Notes: generated by a model not told the origin, from the sequence alone. A stretch of 64,000 nucleotides of DNA from Blastococcus sp. CT_GayMR16 (GCF_004570875.1 NZ_SPQK01000018.1:1-64000), one strand, 5' to 3'; numbered from the stretch's first letter, positions 18,172-26,488 are shown. Made by a program: numbers and translations.

Positions 18172-19691
18172 GAGGAGGCTCCCAGCAGGTCGAGGGCGTA
18201 CCGCGTGGCCGCGGAGTTGGAGGCGAAGACGGCAGCGCCGGCGGCAGAGAGTGCATCGGCCTGGCGCGACCAGCCCTGCGGATCACCCTCGGTGCCGATC
18301 AGCGCGATCACCACCGGCAGCGGGAACTCGGCCGCCTCGCGGGCCGCCGTCAGCGCCGGTTCCAGGGCCGCGGCGGGATCGGGGTCGGCGCCGTACCCGA
18401 GGACGACGTCGAGCAGCAGCACCGCGGGCTCCTCGCCGGCGGCGACTGCCGCGATCGCCTCGAGCCGCAGCGTCGGGTCGATCATCGGGTGCGCCCGGCC
18501 CACCGTCAGGGCGTCGTCCCCGAAGTCGATGACGACGTGCCCCGAGGCGAACAGGTCCGTCCCGAGGTCGAGCTCGGGCTTCAGCGGGGTGTTCGAACGG
18601 ATGTCGCCGAGGGCGGGAGCGGCGAGCAGCATCGTCTCGTCGGCGAGCGTGCCCCCGGAGTAGAGGCCCTTGAGCACGGCGCCGGGCAGCGCGGCCTCGG
18701 CCGGCCCGGGCCGCGACGGCCAGGTCGGCACGTCGAGCCCCATGTCGGTGAGCAGCGCCTCGACCGCGGCGGTGAGGTCCGGCGTCTCCGGCGACAGGAC
18801 GGCGGAACGCACGGGGACGGACAGCTTGTCGCCGGCTGCCGAGACGGCCGCGGCCACCGACGGCGCCGGCGGCTTGGACACCAGCAGCACCCGCTCCGTC
18901 GCGGTGTCGGCGTCCAGCGCCGCGAGCGCGTCGAGGGTGGCGAGACCGCCGACCGCCTCGGAGAGGTCACGGCCGCCGACGCCCAGCACGTGCGAGACGC
19001 CGACACCGGCCATGTCGAGCAGGGACGAGATCTGCTGCGCTCCCGTGCCGGAGGCGGCGACCAGCCCGACCGGGCCCGGCCGGACGACGTTCGCGAAGCC
19101 GAGTGCGACGCCGGAGACGATCGCCGTCCCGCAGTCGGGACCCATGACCAGGACGCCGGCCGCCCGGGCCGCCAGCTTGAGGGCGACCTCGTGCTCGACC
19201 GGGACGCCGTCGGAGAAGACGAGGACCGACCGGCCGGCGGCGATCGCGTCGGCGGCCTCGGCCACGGCGTAGCTGCCGGGCACGGAGACGATCGCCAGCG
19301 CGGCGGTGTCGGGCGGGAGGTCGTCGAGGCCGGCGCCGATCGTGCGCAGCGGGACGGCAGCGGCGGTGCCGGTCGAGCGCTCCCGGGCCGCGAGCGCGGC
19401 GTCGACGGCGGCCTCGGCGGCGGCCAGCACCTCGGCGTCGTCGGCACGGATGGCGATGAGCAGCTGCTCGGGCGAAGCGTCCCCGTCGGGGGCCAGGCCC
19501 ATGGTGGTGGCGAGCTCGAGGTTGAGCGGCGTGGCCATCGCGACCAGGACCGCGGTGACGCCGTCCCGGGCGCCGATGTCCCGGCTCACCTGCATGAGCT
19601 TCACCGAGTCGGCGTACACCCCCGATCGGAGCACGACCGAGCGTGTACCGGCTGATGCGGAGGGGGCTCCCGAGGGGGGCGAGGCACTCAC
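18168..19691 (-). CDS. fdrA: FdrA-family protein (acyl-CoA synthetase-like; AllF-like)
   Basis: A 507-residue FdrA-like protein related to succinyl-CoA synthetase alpha chains. An N-terminal part (about 20-110) holds the FdrA-specific segment (SGVYADSVKLMQVSRD). A Rossmann-like region contains VLVMGPDCGTAIV, PGPVGLVAASGTGAQQ and VLGVGGRDLSEAVGG. E. coli FdrA (AllF) is part of oxamate carbamoyltransferase. Here it leads a two-gene operon with DUF1116 and is divergent from the permease-hydroxylase operon. The GTG start at 19691 was taken from a short N-terminal lead; the conserved part begins near residue 17. The shared motif lies 28-39 nt upstream of the start. Confidence 0.85.
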   Translation of the reverse strand: MSASPPSGAPSASAGTRSVVLRSGVYADSVKLMQVSRDIGARDGVTAVLVAMATPLNLELATTMGLAPDGDASPEQLLIAIRADDAEVLAAAEAAVDAALAARERSTGTAAAVPLRTIGAGLDDLPPDTAALAIVSVPGSYAVAEAADAIAAGRSVLVFSDGVPVEHEVALKLAARAAGVLVMGPDCGTAIVSGVALGFANVVRPGPVGLVAASGTGAQQISSLLDMAGVGVSHVLGVGGRDLSEAVGGLATLDALAALDADTATERVLLVSKPPAPSVAAAVSAAGDKLSVPVRSAVLSPETPDLTAAVEALLTDMGLDVPTWPSRPGPAEAALPGAVLKGLYSGGTLADETMLLAAPALGDIRSNTPLKPELDLGTDLFASGHVVIDFGDDALTVGRAHPMIDPTLRLEAIAAVAAGEEPAVLLLDVVLGYGADPDPAAALEPALTAAREAAEFPLPVVIALIGTEGDPQGWSRQADALSAAGAAVFASNSAATRYALDLLGASS

Positions 19692-19718
19692 CCCACGGAC
19701 CGTACCGAGGGATGTCTC

Positions 19719-19730
19719 AGCGGTGAAGTA
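19719..19730 (-). promoter_or_regulatory. Shared upstream motif, copy B (before fdrA)
   Basis: On the minus strand this is TACTTCACCGCT, identical to 12 bases before arcC (7684-7695), followed by GAGA instead of AAGG. It lies 28-39 nt upstream of the fdrA start in the divergent promoter region. It is a candidate operator or promoter element. Confidence 0.5.
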
Positions 19731-19741
19731 TTCGCCCGAAA

Positions 19742-19761
19742 GTGCAATAACGATTTAGCAC
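19742..19761. promoter_or_regulatory. Imperfect 20-bp palindrome in the fdrA/permease divergent region
   Basis: GTGC (19742-19745) and GCAC (19758-19761) frame an AT-rich centre; the 20 bases match their own reverse complement at 14 positions. The spot, midway between two divergent operons of the same proposed pathway, suits a regulator controlling both. No regulator gene is adjacent. Confidence 0.4.
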
Positions 19762-19874
19762 TGAGGTACTTCCGCCGGACACACCTGCGTGACACATTGG
19801 CGCCTCCCCGGTGGGTCGACGCCCGTCGAGCAGCACCGGTTCGGGTCGGAAGTGCACGTCAAGGAGGCACTCGG

Positions 19875-21347
19875 ATGGCGTTCAGCTGGAAGCTCTACGG
19901 GGACGGCAAGACCCCGCCGTTGGGCGAGGCGGTGGCCCCCGACGAGCGCTTGTCGTGGCCCCGCACCGTCGGCATCGGTGCGCAGCACGTCGTCGCCATG
20001 TTCGGCGCGACCTTCGTCTTCCCGCTCATCATGGGGTTGGACCCCAACCTCGCGATCATGATGAGCGGCATCGCGACGATCATCTTCCTGCTCATCGTGC
20101 AGGGGAAGGTCCCCAGCTACCTCGGCACCTCGGCGTCGTTCGTCGGCGGTGTGTTCGCGATCCGCGCCCAGGGCGGCGACTCCGCCGACGTCGTCGGGTC
20201 GATCCTGATCGCCGGTGTGGTACTGGCCCTCGTCGGCCTGCTCATCCACTTCGCCGGCGTCGGTCTGGTGAACAAGGTGCTGCCCCCGGCGGTCACCGGC
20301 GCGGTCGTCATGCTGATCGGGTTCAACCTGGCCCCGGTCGCGGCGAACACGTACTGGCCCCAGGACCAGTGGGTGGCCCTGGCCACGATGACCTTCGTCA
20401 TCGTCTCCTCGCTGGCACTGCGGGGCTTCCTCGCCCGCATCGCGATCCTGCTGGGGCTGGTGTTCGGCTACCTGCTGTCGATCCTGCTCGACGCCACGTC
20501 CGGCCCGATCACCTCCGTGCTCGGCGGTGCGACCGAAGCAACCGAGCACGACCGGATCAGCTTCGACTCGGTGTCCGGCGCCGACTGGTTCGGCCTGCCG
20601 GACTTCACCGCGCCGCACTTCTCGTTCAACTTCGCCGTCCTGGTGCTGCCGGCCGTCATCGCCCTCGTGGCGGAGAACGCCGGCCACGTCAAGGCTGTCG
20701 GTGAGATGACCAAGCGCGACCTCGACCCGGTCATCGGCCGCGCCGTGTTCGCCGACGGCGTCGGCACCGTGATCGCGACCTCGGTCGGTGGCTCGCCGAC
20801 GACCACCTACGCGGAGAACATCGGTGTCATGGCCGCCACCCGGGTCTACTCGACCGCGGCGTACTACGTGGCCGCGCTCGTCGCGATCCTGCTGGGCCTG
20901 GTGCCCAAGTTCGGCGCCCTGGTCAACATCGTCCCCGGCGGCGTGCTCGGCGGGATCACCGTCGTCCTCTACGGGATGATCGGCCTGCTCGGCGCCAAGA
21001 TCTGGAAGGAGAACCGGGTCGACTTCGCCAACCCGATCAACCTCGTGCCGCTCGCGGCCGGGATCATCATCGGGATCGGCCCCGTCAACCTGCAGATCAC
21101 CGACAACTTCTCCCTGCAGGGCATCGCGCTCGGCTCGATCGTCGCGGTCGCCGGCTGGCACCTCGCCCGGGCTCTTGCCCCGGCGGACATGAAGGCGGCG
21201 CTGCTCCGCGAGGGCGCCGTCCTGGAGAGCGGGTCCACGCTCGGCCACAAGGGCGCCCAGCTCGGTGGGGCCGACCCGTCGTCGGTCGACGAGATCGGCC
21301 GCCCGGGTGTTCCCGGCAACCGGGGAGAGGGCACGCTCAACCGGTGA
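19875..21347 (+). CDS. NCS2 nucleobase permease, uracil (UraA/PyrP) type
   Basis: A 490-residue permease with the ~14 membrane segments of the nucleobase/ascorbate (NCS2) family, importing nucleobases with protons. The signature SPTTTYAENIGVMAATRVYS and the glutamate in ALVAENAGHVKAV follow the uracil-permease branch rather than the xanthine/urate branch, which has a QNNG-type motif. The ATG at 19875 follows a strong AAGGAGG at 19861; the reading frame further upstream lies in the promoter region. It overlaps the next gene by 4 nt and heads a five-gene operon with a molybdenum hydroxylase. Uracil or another pyrimidine is the likely substrate; thymine or xanthine are not excluded. Confidence 0.9.
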   Translation: MAFSWKLYGDGKTPPLGEAVAPDERLSWPRTVGIGAQHVVAMFGATFVFPLIMGLDPNLAIMMSGIATIIFLLIVQGKVPSYLGTSASFVGGVFAIRAQGGDSADVVGSILIAGVVLALVGLLIHFAGVGLVNKVLPPAVTGAVVMLIGFNLAPVAANTYWPQDQWVALATMTFVIVSSLALRGFLARIAILLGLVFGYLLSILLDATSGPITSVLGGATEATEHDRISFDSVSGADWFGLPDFTAPHFSFNFAVLVLPAVIALVAENAGHVKAVGEMTKRDLDPVIGRAVFADGVGTVIATSVGGSPTTTYAENIGVMAATRVYSTAAYYVAALVAILLGLVPKFGALVNIVPGGVLGGITVVLYGMIGLLGAKIWKENRVDFANPINLVPLAAGIIIGIGPVNLQITDNFSLQGIALGSIVAVAGWHLARALAPADMKAALLREGAVLESGSTLGHKGAQLGGADPSSVDEIGRPGVPGNRGEGTLNR

Positions 21348-22219
21348 AACCAGCTCCGTTCCGTTACGCCGACCCCGGCACCCTGGATGAGGTCCTGACA
21401 GTTCTCTCATCAGAGGGTGAGGGCGCCAAGGTGCTCGCCGGCGGCCAGTCGCTGCTCCCGCTGCTCTCCATGCGGCTCGCAGCACCGGCCACGCTGGTGG
21501 ACATCAACCGGGTGCCCGGCCTCGACACCGTCGAGGCCACCGGGGACGGCGTGACGGTCGGAGCGCTCGTACGGCACAACGCACTGCTGCATGACGACGC
21601 TGCCGCCCGGGTCCAGCCGCTGCTGGCCCGGGCGACGGCGAACGTCGCCCACCCGGCCATCCGGAACCGGGGCACGACGGTCGGCTCCATCGCGCACGCC
21701 GACCCCTCGGGCGAGATGACCTCGGTCCTCGCCCTCACCGACGGCTCCGTCACCGTGGCCACGCCCAGTGGCGTCGAGACCATCGGCTGGCGCGACCTGT
21801 TCGTCGGCCCGCTGGAGACCTCGATCCACGGTCCCGCGGTCGTCACCTCCGCCTACTTCCCCGCACTCCCCGCGCGCTCGGGCACCGCCTTCGCCGAGGC
21901 CGCGCGCCGCAAGGGCGACTACGCGGTCTGCGGCGGGGGTGTCGTCGTCACGCTGGACGCCGACGGTCGCGTCGCCGCCGTCCGCGCTGCGTACATCTCG
22001 GTGGGCCTCACCCCCGAGGTGCACGACCTCACCGACGCCGTGGTCGGCCAGCCGGCCGACAGCGCGGACTGGGCCGCCGCCGGCGAGCTCGCGCGGACAC
22101 TGGTCGATCCGGACACCGATCTGCACGCCAGCGCGGACTACCGGCGCCTGCTGGTCGGCGTGCTGACCGAACGCACGCTGGCCGAGGCTGCTGCCGAGGC
22201 TCTTGGGGGCATGGCATGA
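21344..22219 (+). CDS. Molybdenum hydroxylase FAD-binding subunit (CoxM/XdhB type)
   Basis: A 291-residue medium subunit of an xanthine-dehydrogenase-family enzyme, carrying FAD and passing electrons outward. FAD motifs are AGGQSLLPLLSMRLA near residue 30 and RNRGTTVGSIAHADPSGEM near residue 108. The C-terminal CO dehydrogenase flavoprotein domain is present. The GTG start overlaps the permease stop, and its stop overlaps the next start, so it is made with its partners. In the proposed scheme the enzyme would hydroxylate uracil to barbiturate. Confidence 0.92.
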   Translation: MKPAPFRYADPGTLDEVLTVLSSEGEGAKVLAGGQSLLPLLSMRLAAPATLVDINRVPGLDTVEATGDGVTVGALVRHNALLHDDAAARVQPLLARATANVAHPAIRNRGTTVGSIAHADPSGEMTSVLALTDGSVTVATPSGVETIGWRDLFVGPLETSIHGPAVVTSAYFPALPARSGTAFAEAARRKGDYAVCGGGVVVTLDADGRVAAVRAAYISVGLTPEVHDLTDAVVGQPADSADWAAAGELARTLVDPDTDLHASADYRRLLVGVLTERTLAEAAAEALGGMA

Positions 22220-22719
22220 GCACCGACACCGAACGCACGATCACCCTCACGGTGAACGGTGTTCCACGTGAAGCCACGGTGCCGGTGCGCCGCCTGCTGT
22301 CGGACGCGCTGCGCCACGACCTGGGCCTGACCGGCACGCACGTCGGCTGCGAGCACGGCGTCTGCGGGGCGTGCACCGTGCTGGTGGACGGCGATCCGGT
22401 GCGCTCGTGCCTGATGCTCGCCGTCCAGGTGCACGGGCACGAGGTGACGACCGTCGAGGGCCTGGCGCACTCCGACCACCAGGGCGGGCAGGTGCTGCAC
22501 CCGGTGCAGGAGGCCTTCCGTGAGTGCCACGCGCTGCAGTGCGGCTTCTGCACGCCGGGCTTCCTCATGACGATCGCCGCCGGGCTCGAGGCGCGCGACA
22601 ACTCGGCGGAGCTCACCGAGGAGGAGGTCGACGACATGGTCGGCGGCAACCTCTGCCGGTGCACGGGCTACGCCAACATCAAGAAGGCGGTGCACCACGC
22701 CGCCGAGGCGATGAAGTGA
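22216..22719 (+). CDS. Molybdenum hydroxylase [2Fe-2S] subunit (CoxS type)
   Basis: A 167-residue small subunit with two [2Fe-2S] clusters. The plant-ferredoxin-type cluster is bound by the cysteines of GCEHGVCGACTVLVDG and the downstream RSC; the alpha-helical cluster uses CGFCTPGF and CRCTGYANI. It relays electrons between the molybdenum site and FAD. It overlaps both neighbours by 4 nt (ATGA and GTGA). Confidence 0.95.
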   Translation: MSTDTERTITLTVNGVPREATVPVRRLLSDALRHDLGLTGTHVGCEHGVCGACTVLVDGDPVRSCLMLAVQVHGHEVTTVEGLAHSDHQGGQVLHPVQEAFRECHALQCGFCTPGFLMTIAAGLEARDNSAELTEEEVDDMVGGNLCRCTGYANIKKAVHHAAEAMK

Positions 22720-25139
22720 CCACGAAGCTGTTCGGCGAGCCGGTCCGCCGGCGCGAGGACGCCCGGCTGATCATCGGCAAGGGCCGCTACCTCGACGACA
22801 TCGGGCACAACGCCCTGGCCGCCGCCTTCGTGCGCAGCCCGCACGCGCACGCGCGGATCACCGCCATCGACACCGACGGCGCCCTGGACGTCGAAGGCCT
22901 CGTGGCGATCTACACCTACGAGGACCTGCACGGCCCGATGGCCGAGCCGCTGCCCGTGCTCATCCCCCACCCGCAGCTGCACCACCCGCGCACCGGCTAT
23001 CCGCTGGCCAACGGGATCGTGAACCACGTCGGCGAGCCGATCGTCATGGTGGTCGCGACCGACCGGTACATCGCCGAGGACGCCGCCGAGCGGATCCTGG
23101 TCAGCTACGAGGAGCTGCCGGTCGTCGTCGGGGTGGATGCTGCGCGCGAGGCCGCCAACTGGGTGCACGAGGACGTGCCGACGAACGTTGCGGCGCACCA
23201 CCACCAGGAGACCGGCGACGTCGAGGCGGCGCTCGCCGGATCGACCCGCACCATGTCCTTCACGCAGTACATCGAGCGCAGCGCCTGCACGCCGATGGAG
23301 GGCAAGGGCGTGCACGCACGCTGGGACGCCGACGACTCCAGCCTGCGGGTCTACACGAGCACCCAGGCGTCGACGTCGGTGCGCGCGGCGATCGCGGCGA
23401 AGCTCGAGCTGTCGCTGGACAAGGTCGAGGTCATCGCGCCGGACGTCGGCGGCGGCTTCGGCGTGAAGATCGTGCACCCGTGGCCCGAGGAGCTGCTGAT
23501 CCCGCTGGCGGCGATCGCGCTCGGCGCCGAGGTGAAGTGGACCGAGGACCGCCGCGAGCACTTCATCTCCTCGGCGCACGAGCGTCAGCAGCGGCAGGAG
23601 ATCACCGTCGGGTACGACGACGACGGCCGGATCAGCGCGCTCGACGTCCACATCTGGCACGACAACGGCGCGTACACGCCCTACGGGATCATCGTGCCGA
23701 TCGTGACGGCGACCCAGCTGGTCGGGCCGTACGTGATCCCGACGTACCGGGTGCGGGTCGAGAGCGTCTACACGAACACCGTGATCGTGACGCCGTACCG
23801 CGGGGCCGGGCGGCCGCAGGGCTGCTACGCCATGGAACGGACGATGGACCGCATCGCCGACGAGCTCGACCTCGACCGGGCCGTCGTCCGGGAGCGGAAC
23901 CTGATCCAGGCCGACCAGTTCCCCTACGACCACCACCTGACGTTCCAGGACGGCCGGCCGGTCATCTACGACTCGGGTGACTACGTCGGACTGATGGACA
24001 AGCTCAAGGTGCTGGTCGGCTGGCCGGAGGCGTCGCGTCTGCGCGACGAGGCCGCTGCGCGCGGGAAGCTGCTCGGCGTCGGCATGGCGATGTACGTGGA
24101 GGGCACCGGGCCCGGGCCGTACGAGGGCGGGCACGTGCAGGTGCTCGGCAGCGGCAAGGTGCTCGTCTCGACCGGGCTGACGTCGCAGGGGCAGGGCCAC
24201 GAGACGGCGTTCGCGCAGATCGTGGCGTCCGAGCTCGGGGTGCCGATCGAGGACATCGAGGTGACCACCGGCGACACCCGGCGCTTCGGCTACGCCGTGG
24301 GCACGTTCGCCTCACGGGCGGCGGTGATGAGCGGCAACGCCATCGCTCTGGCGGCGCGGGGCGTGAAGGAGAAGGCGCTGCGGATCGCGGCCGACGTCCT
24401 CGAGGTCGACCCGGGTGACCTGGAGATCGACGAGGGACTGGTGCAGGTCAAGGGGACGCCGGGGGCCTCGATCCCACTGCGGACGGTGGCGGTGCTCTCG
24501 AACCCGCTGCGGTACGCGTTCGACGAGGCCGCGAAGCAGGCGACCCAGTTCGCCGGGCCGGCCGACGACTCGAAGCCGCCGGTCGCAGTCGGTGACGCAC
24601 CGGGGCTGGAGCACGTGGACTACTACTCGCCGATCCGGTCGACGTTCGCGTCGGGCGCGCACGCGGCGATCGTGGAGATCGACCCGGCGACGTGGGAGAT
24701 CGAGATCGTGAAGTATGCGGTCGTGCACGACTGCGGCAACGTCGTGAACCCGATGATCGTCGAGGGCCAGGTGCACGGCGGCGTCGCGCAGGGCGTGGGC
24801 GGCGCGCTGTACGAGCGGATGGCCTACGACAGCGACGGGCAGCTGCAGAACGCCTCGTTCATGGACTTCCTGATGCCGTACGCGAGCGAGATCCCCGACG
24901 TGGTGATCGACCACCAGGAGACGCCGTCCCCGCTGAACCCGCTGGGGATCAAGGGCGCCGGCGAGGCAGGCGTCATCCCCGGGACGGCGGCGATCGCCTC
25001 GGCGATCGAGGACGCGGTGGGACGGCGGATCTCCTCCATGCCGATCTCCCCCACCGAGCTGTACGACCTGATGCGCAACGACGACTCGGAACTGACCGCG
25101 GCGCATGCCCGGCGTTCCGGAACAGGAGCGATGGCGTGA
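22716..25139 (+). CDS. Molybdenum hydroxylase catalytic subunit (CoxL-like, not a form I CO dehydrogenase)
   Basis: An 807-residue large subunit binding the molybdopterin cofactor. It starts at GTG 22716, overlapping the small-subunit stop. The active-site loop reads PYRGAGRPQG (from P360), not the AYRCSFR loop of form I CO dehydrogenase. The catalytic glutamate is E750 in KGAGEAGVIPG. Molybdopterin-contacting segments include GGGFGVKI and TSQGQGHETAF. Annotation as carbon monoxide dehydrogenase would therefore be wrong. The substrate is unknown; with a uracil-type permease in front and a barbiturase-family gene in the same region, uracil or thymine oxidation is the leading hypothesis. Confidence 0.92.
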   Translation: MTTKLFGEPVRRREDARLIIGKGRYLDDIGHNALAAAFVRSPHAHARITAIDTDGALDVEGLVAIYTYEDLHGPMAEPLPVLIPHPQLHHPRTGYPLANGIVNHVGEPIVMVVATDRYIAEDAAERILVSYEELPVVVGVDAAREAANWVHEDVPTNVAAHHHQETGDVEAALAGSTRTMSFTQYIERSACTPMEGKGVHARWDADDSSLRVYTSTQASTSVRAAIAAKLELSLDKVEVIAPDVGGGFGVKIVHPWPEELLIPLAAIALGAEVKWTEDRREHFISSAHERQQRQEITVGYDDDGRISALDVHIWHDNGAYTPYGIIVPIVTATQLVGPYVIPTYRVRVESVYTNTVIVTPYRGAGRPQGCYAMERTMDRIADELDLDRAVVRERNLIQADQFPYDHHLTFQDGRPVIYDSGDYVGLMDKLKVLVGWPEASRLRDEAAARGKLLGVGMAMYVEGTGPGPYEGGHVQVLGSGKVLVSTGLTSQGQGHETAFAQIVASELGVPIEDIEVTTGDTRRFGYAVGTFASRAAVMSGNAIALAARGVKEKALRIAADVLEVDPGDLEIDEGLVQVKGTPGASIPLRTVAVLSNPLRYAFDEAAKQATQFAGPADDSKPPVAVGDAPGLEHVDYYSPIRSTFASGAHAAIVEIDPATWEIEIVKYAVVHDCGNVVNPMIVEGQVHGGVAQGVGGALYERMAYDSDGQLQNASFMDFLMPYASEIPDVVIDHQETPSPLNPLGIKGAGEAGVIPGTAAIASAIEDAVGRRISSMPISPTELYDLMRNDDSELTAAHARRSGTGAMA

Positions 25140-25780
25140 ACCTCGACGGATCCGCGGTGCTGCACGCCGACCCCGAGCGGGTGTGGTCGGTCATCACCGA
25201 CCCCGCGGTGCTCGCGCGCACGATCCCCGGCGTGGAGACGCTGGAACAGGTCGGGGACGACGAGTACAAGATGAACGTGACGGTGGGCGTCGGGGCGATC
25301 CGCGGGACGTACGCCGGTGACGTGCGCCTGTCGGACCAGCAGCGGCCCACGTCGTATGTGATGCACGCGTCGGGTGCCGGCGGTCCGGGCAACGTCCGGG
25401 CGAAGGTGACGATCAACCTGGAGCCGCACGCCGACGGGACAGCCCTGACGTACTCCGCCGATGCGGTGGTCGGCGGGGCGGTCGCGGGCGTCGGTCAGCG
25501 GATGATCTCCGGCGTCGCCAAGCGGATGGCAGGCCAGTTCTTCAAGGCGATCGACGACGAGCTGACCGGGAAGGTGACACCCATCGCGGCGGCTCCCTCC
25601 GCGGTGGCCGCTGCCCCGGCGGCCGGCGCCCCGGCGGCGGGTCCGCAGGTCTTCACGGGCAAGGCGCCCGCTGCGGCCGCGGGCCCGGCCGACGTGAAGA
25701 CCCTCGCGCTGGCCGCGGCCGGCGGCGCGCTGCTCACCCTGATCGGCGTCCTGGTCGGCTACCGCCTCGGTCGCCGCTGA
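25136..25780 (+). CDS. coxG: CoxG-like SRPBCC membrane-anchor protein
   Basis: A 214-residue protein. Residues 1-~145 are a CoxG/SRPBCC fold (LDGSAVLHADPERVWSVITD, IPGVETLEQVGDDEYK, GVAKRMAGQFF). An Ala/Pro-rich linker (~150-190) leads to a C-terminal membrane helix (LALAAAGGALLTLIGVLVGY). CoxG proteins anchor molybdenum hydroxylases to the membrane or help deliver electrons to quinones. The GTG start overlaps the catalytic-subunit stop by 4 nt, making it the last gene of the operon. Confidence 0.9.
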   Translation: MNLDGSAVLHADPERVWSVITDPAVLARTIPGVETLEQVGDDEYKMNVTVGVGAIRGTYAGDVRLSDQQRPTSYVMHASGAGGPGNVRAKVTINLEPHADGTALTYSADAVVGGAVAGVGQRMISGVAKRMAGQFFKAIDDELTGKVTPIAAAPSAVAAAPAAGAPAAGPQVFTGKAPAAAAGPADVKTLALAAAGGALLTLIGVLVGYRLGRR

Positions 25781-25796
25781 CAGGTCACCGCACGGA

Positions 25797-26192
25797 TCAC
25801 ACTCCGGGCTGAGCCATAGGCAGTCCCTGCGCACGCGCTGCGTTCACCAATCGCGTGTCGTACGCCACGAATGCCACGAGGTCGGTGCCGAGCTGCAGGG
25901 CGCTCGTCAGGTGGAGCGCGTCGAGACTGCGCAGGTCCGTGCCCGGCAGTTCGGCCGCAGCGTCGAGCACGCCACCATCGAGCGGGATGAGGTGGAGCGC
26001 AGCGATCACCGCGCGACCCGTGCGCAGGAGCTGCTCGTCGATCCGTCGGCACGACCGGAGCACCTCGACCTGCGCCAGGGCACTGCTGACCAGCAGGACG
26101 TCGGACCGGTCGCCGAGCCACTCGCGCAGGTCGGCCGTGTGCGCCTCCGCTCGCACGAGCTTGAGCAGCGCCGACGAGTCCAGGTAGATCAC
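25797..26192 (-). CDS. vapC: VapC-family PIN-domain toxin
   Basis: A 131-residue PIN-domain ribonuclease. Acidic active-site residues are visible in IYLDSSALLKL (D5), the QVEVLRS glutamate, the SLDALHL aspartate and the AYDTRLV aspartate. VapC toxins cleave RNA, often initiator tRNA or rRNA, when not bound by VapB. It overlaps vapB by 4 nt, the normal order in which the antitoxin is first. It is convergent with coxG. Confidence 0.93.
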   Translation of the reverse strand: MIYLDSSALLKLVRAEAHTADLREWLGDRSDVLLVSSALAQVEVLRSCRRIDEQLLRTGRAVIAALHLIPLDGGVLDAAAELPGTDLRSLDALHLTSALQLGTDLVAFVAYDTRLVNAARAQGLPMAQPGV

Positions 26193-26458
26193 AGACGGTC
26201 TGCGCGCAGGTCATCGAGGACCTCTGCGCTCGACGGTCCGGCGACGTGCATCGGTTCCGGAAGGCGCAGCGGACCCGTGGCCGGAAGGAGCTTCCCTGCA
26301 GCGATCAACCGGTCACGAGCCGATTCGGCAGGGCTCGGAGGGGTGAGCAGGGCGATCAGCGTGCCCCGCTCGGTGACCTCGACCGTCTCACCGGCCTTGA
26401 CACGCGCGAGGTACTTGCTGGCGTTCTGCCGCAGCTCCCGTACCCCGATGCGCAGCAT
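26189..26458 (-). CDS. vapB: Phd/YefM-type antitoxin (VapB)
   Basis: An 89-residue antitoxin. The N-terminal half (MLRIGVRELRQNASKYLARV, then VTERGTLIALL) is a Phd/YefM DNA-binding and dimerisation fold; the C-terminal half would wrap around VapC. The ATG at 26458 was chosen because the Phd motif starts there; the frame upstream runs through a palindrome at 26468-26488 that is the likely autoregulatory operator. Confidence 0.9.
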   Translation of the reverse strand: MLRIGVRELRQNASKYLARVKAGETVEVTERGTLIALLTPPSPAESARDRLIAAGKLLPATGPLRLPEPMHVAGPSSAEVLDDLRADRL

Positions 26459-26467
26459 GGCGCGAAT

Positions 26468-26488
26468 GGTAGCACTGAATGTGCTACC
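26468..26488. promoter_or_regulatory. vapBC operator palindrome
   Basis: GGTAGCAC (26468-26475) and GTGCTACC (26481-26488) form a perfect 8-bp inverted repeat with a TGAAT spacer, ending 10 bases before the vapB ATG. Phd-type antitoxins repress their own operons by binding such palindromes. The right arm contains the stop codon of the preceding SDR gene, so the promoter overlaps that gene's end. Confidence 0.65.

Noticed and set aside
22716-25139. Aerobic form I carbon monoxide dehydrogenase
   Set aside because: The catalytic loop is PYRGAGRPQG rather than the AYRCSFR loop required for the Cu-S-Mo site.
25797-26488. Mobile island carrying vapBC
   Set aside because: No integrase, transposase, direct repeats or tRNA edge is visible; the toxin-antitoxin pair is simply inserted between genes.
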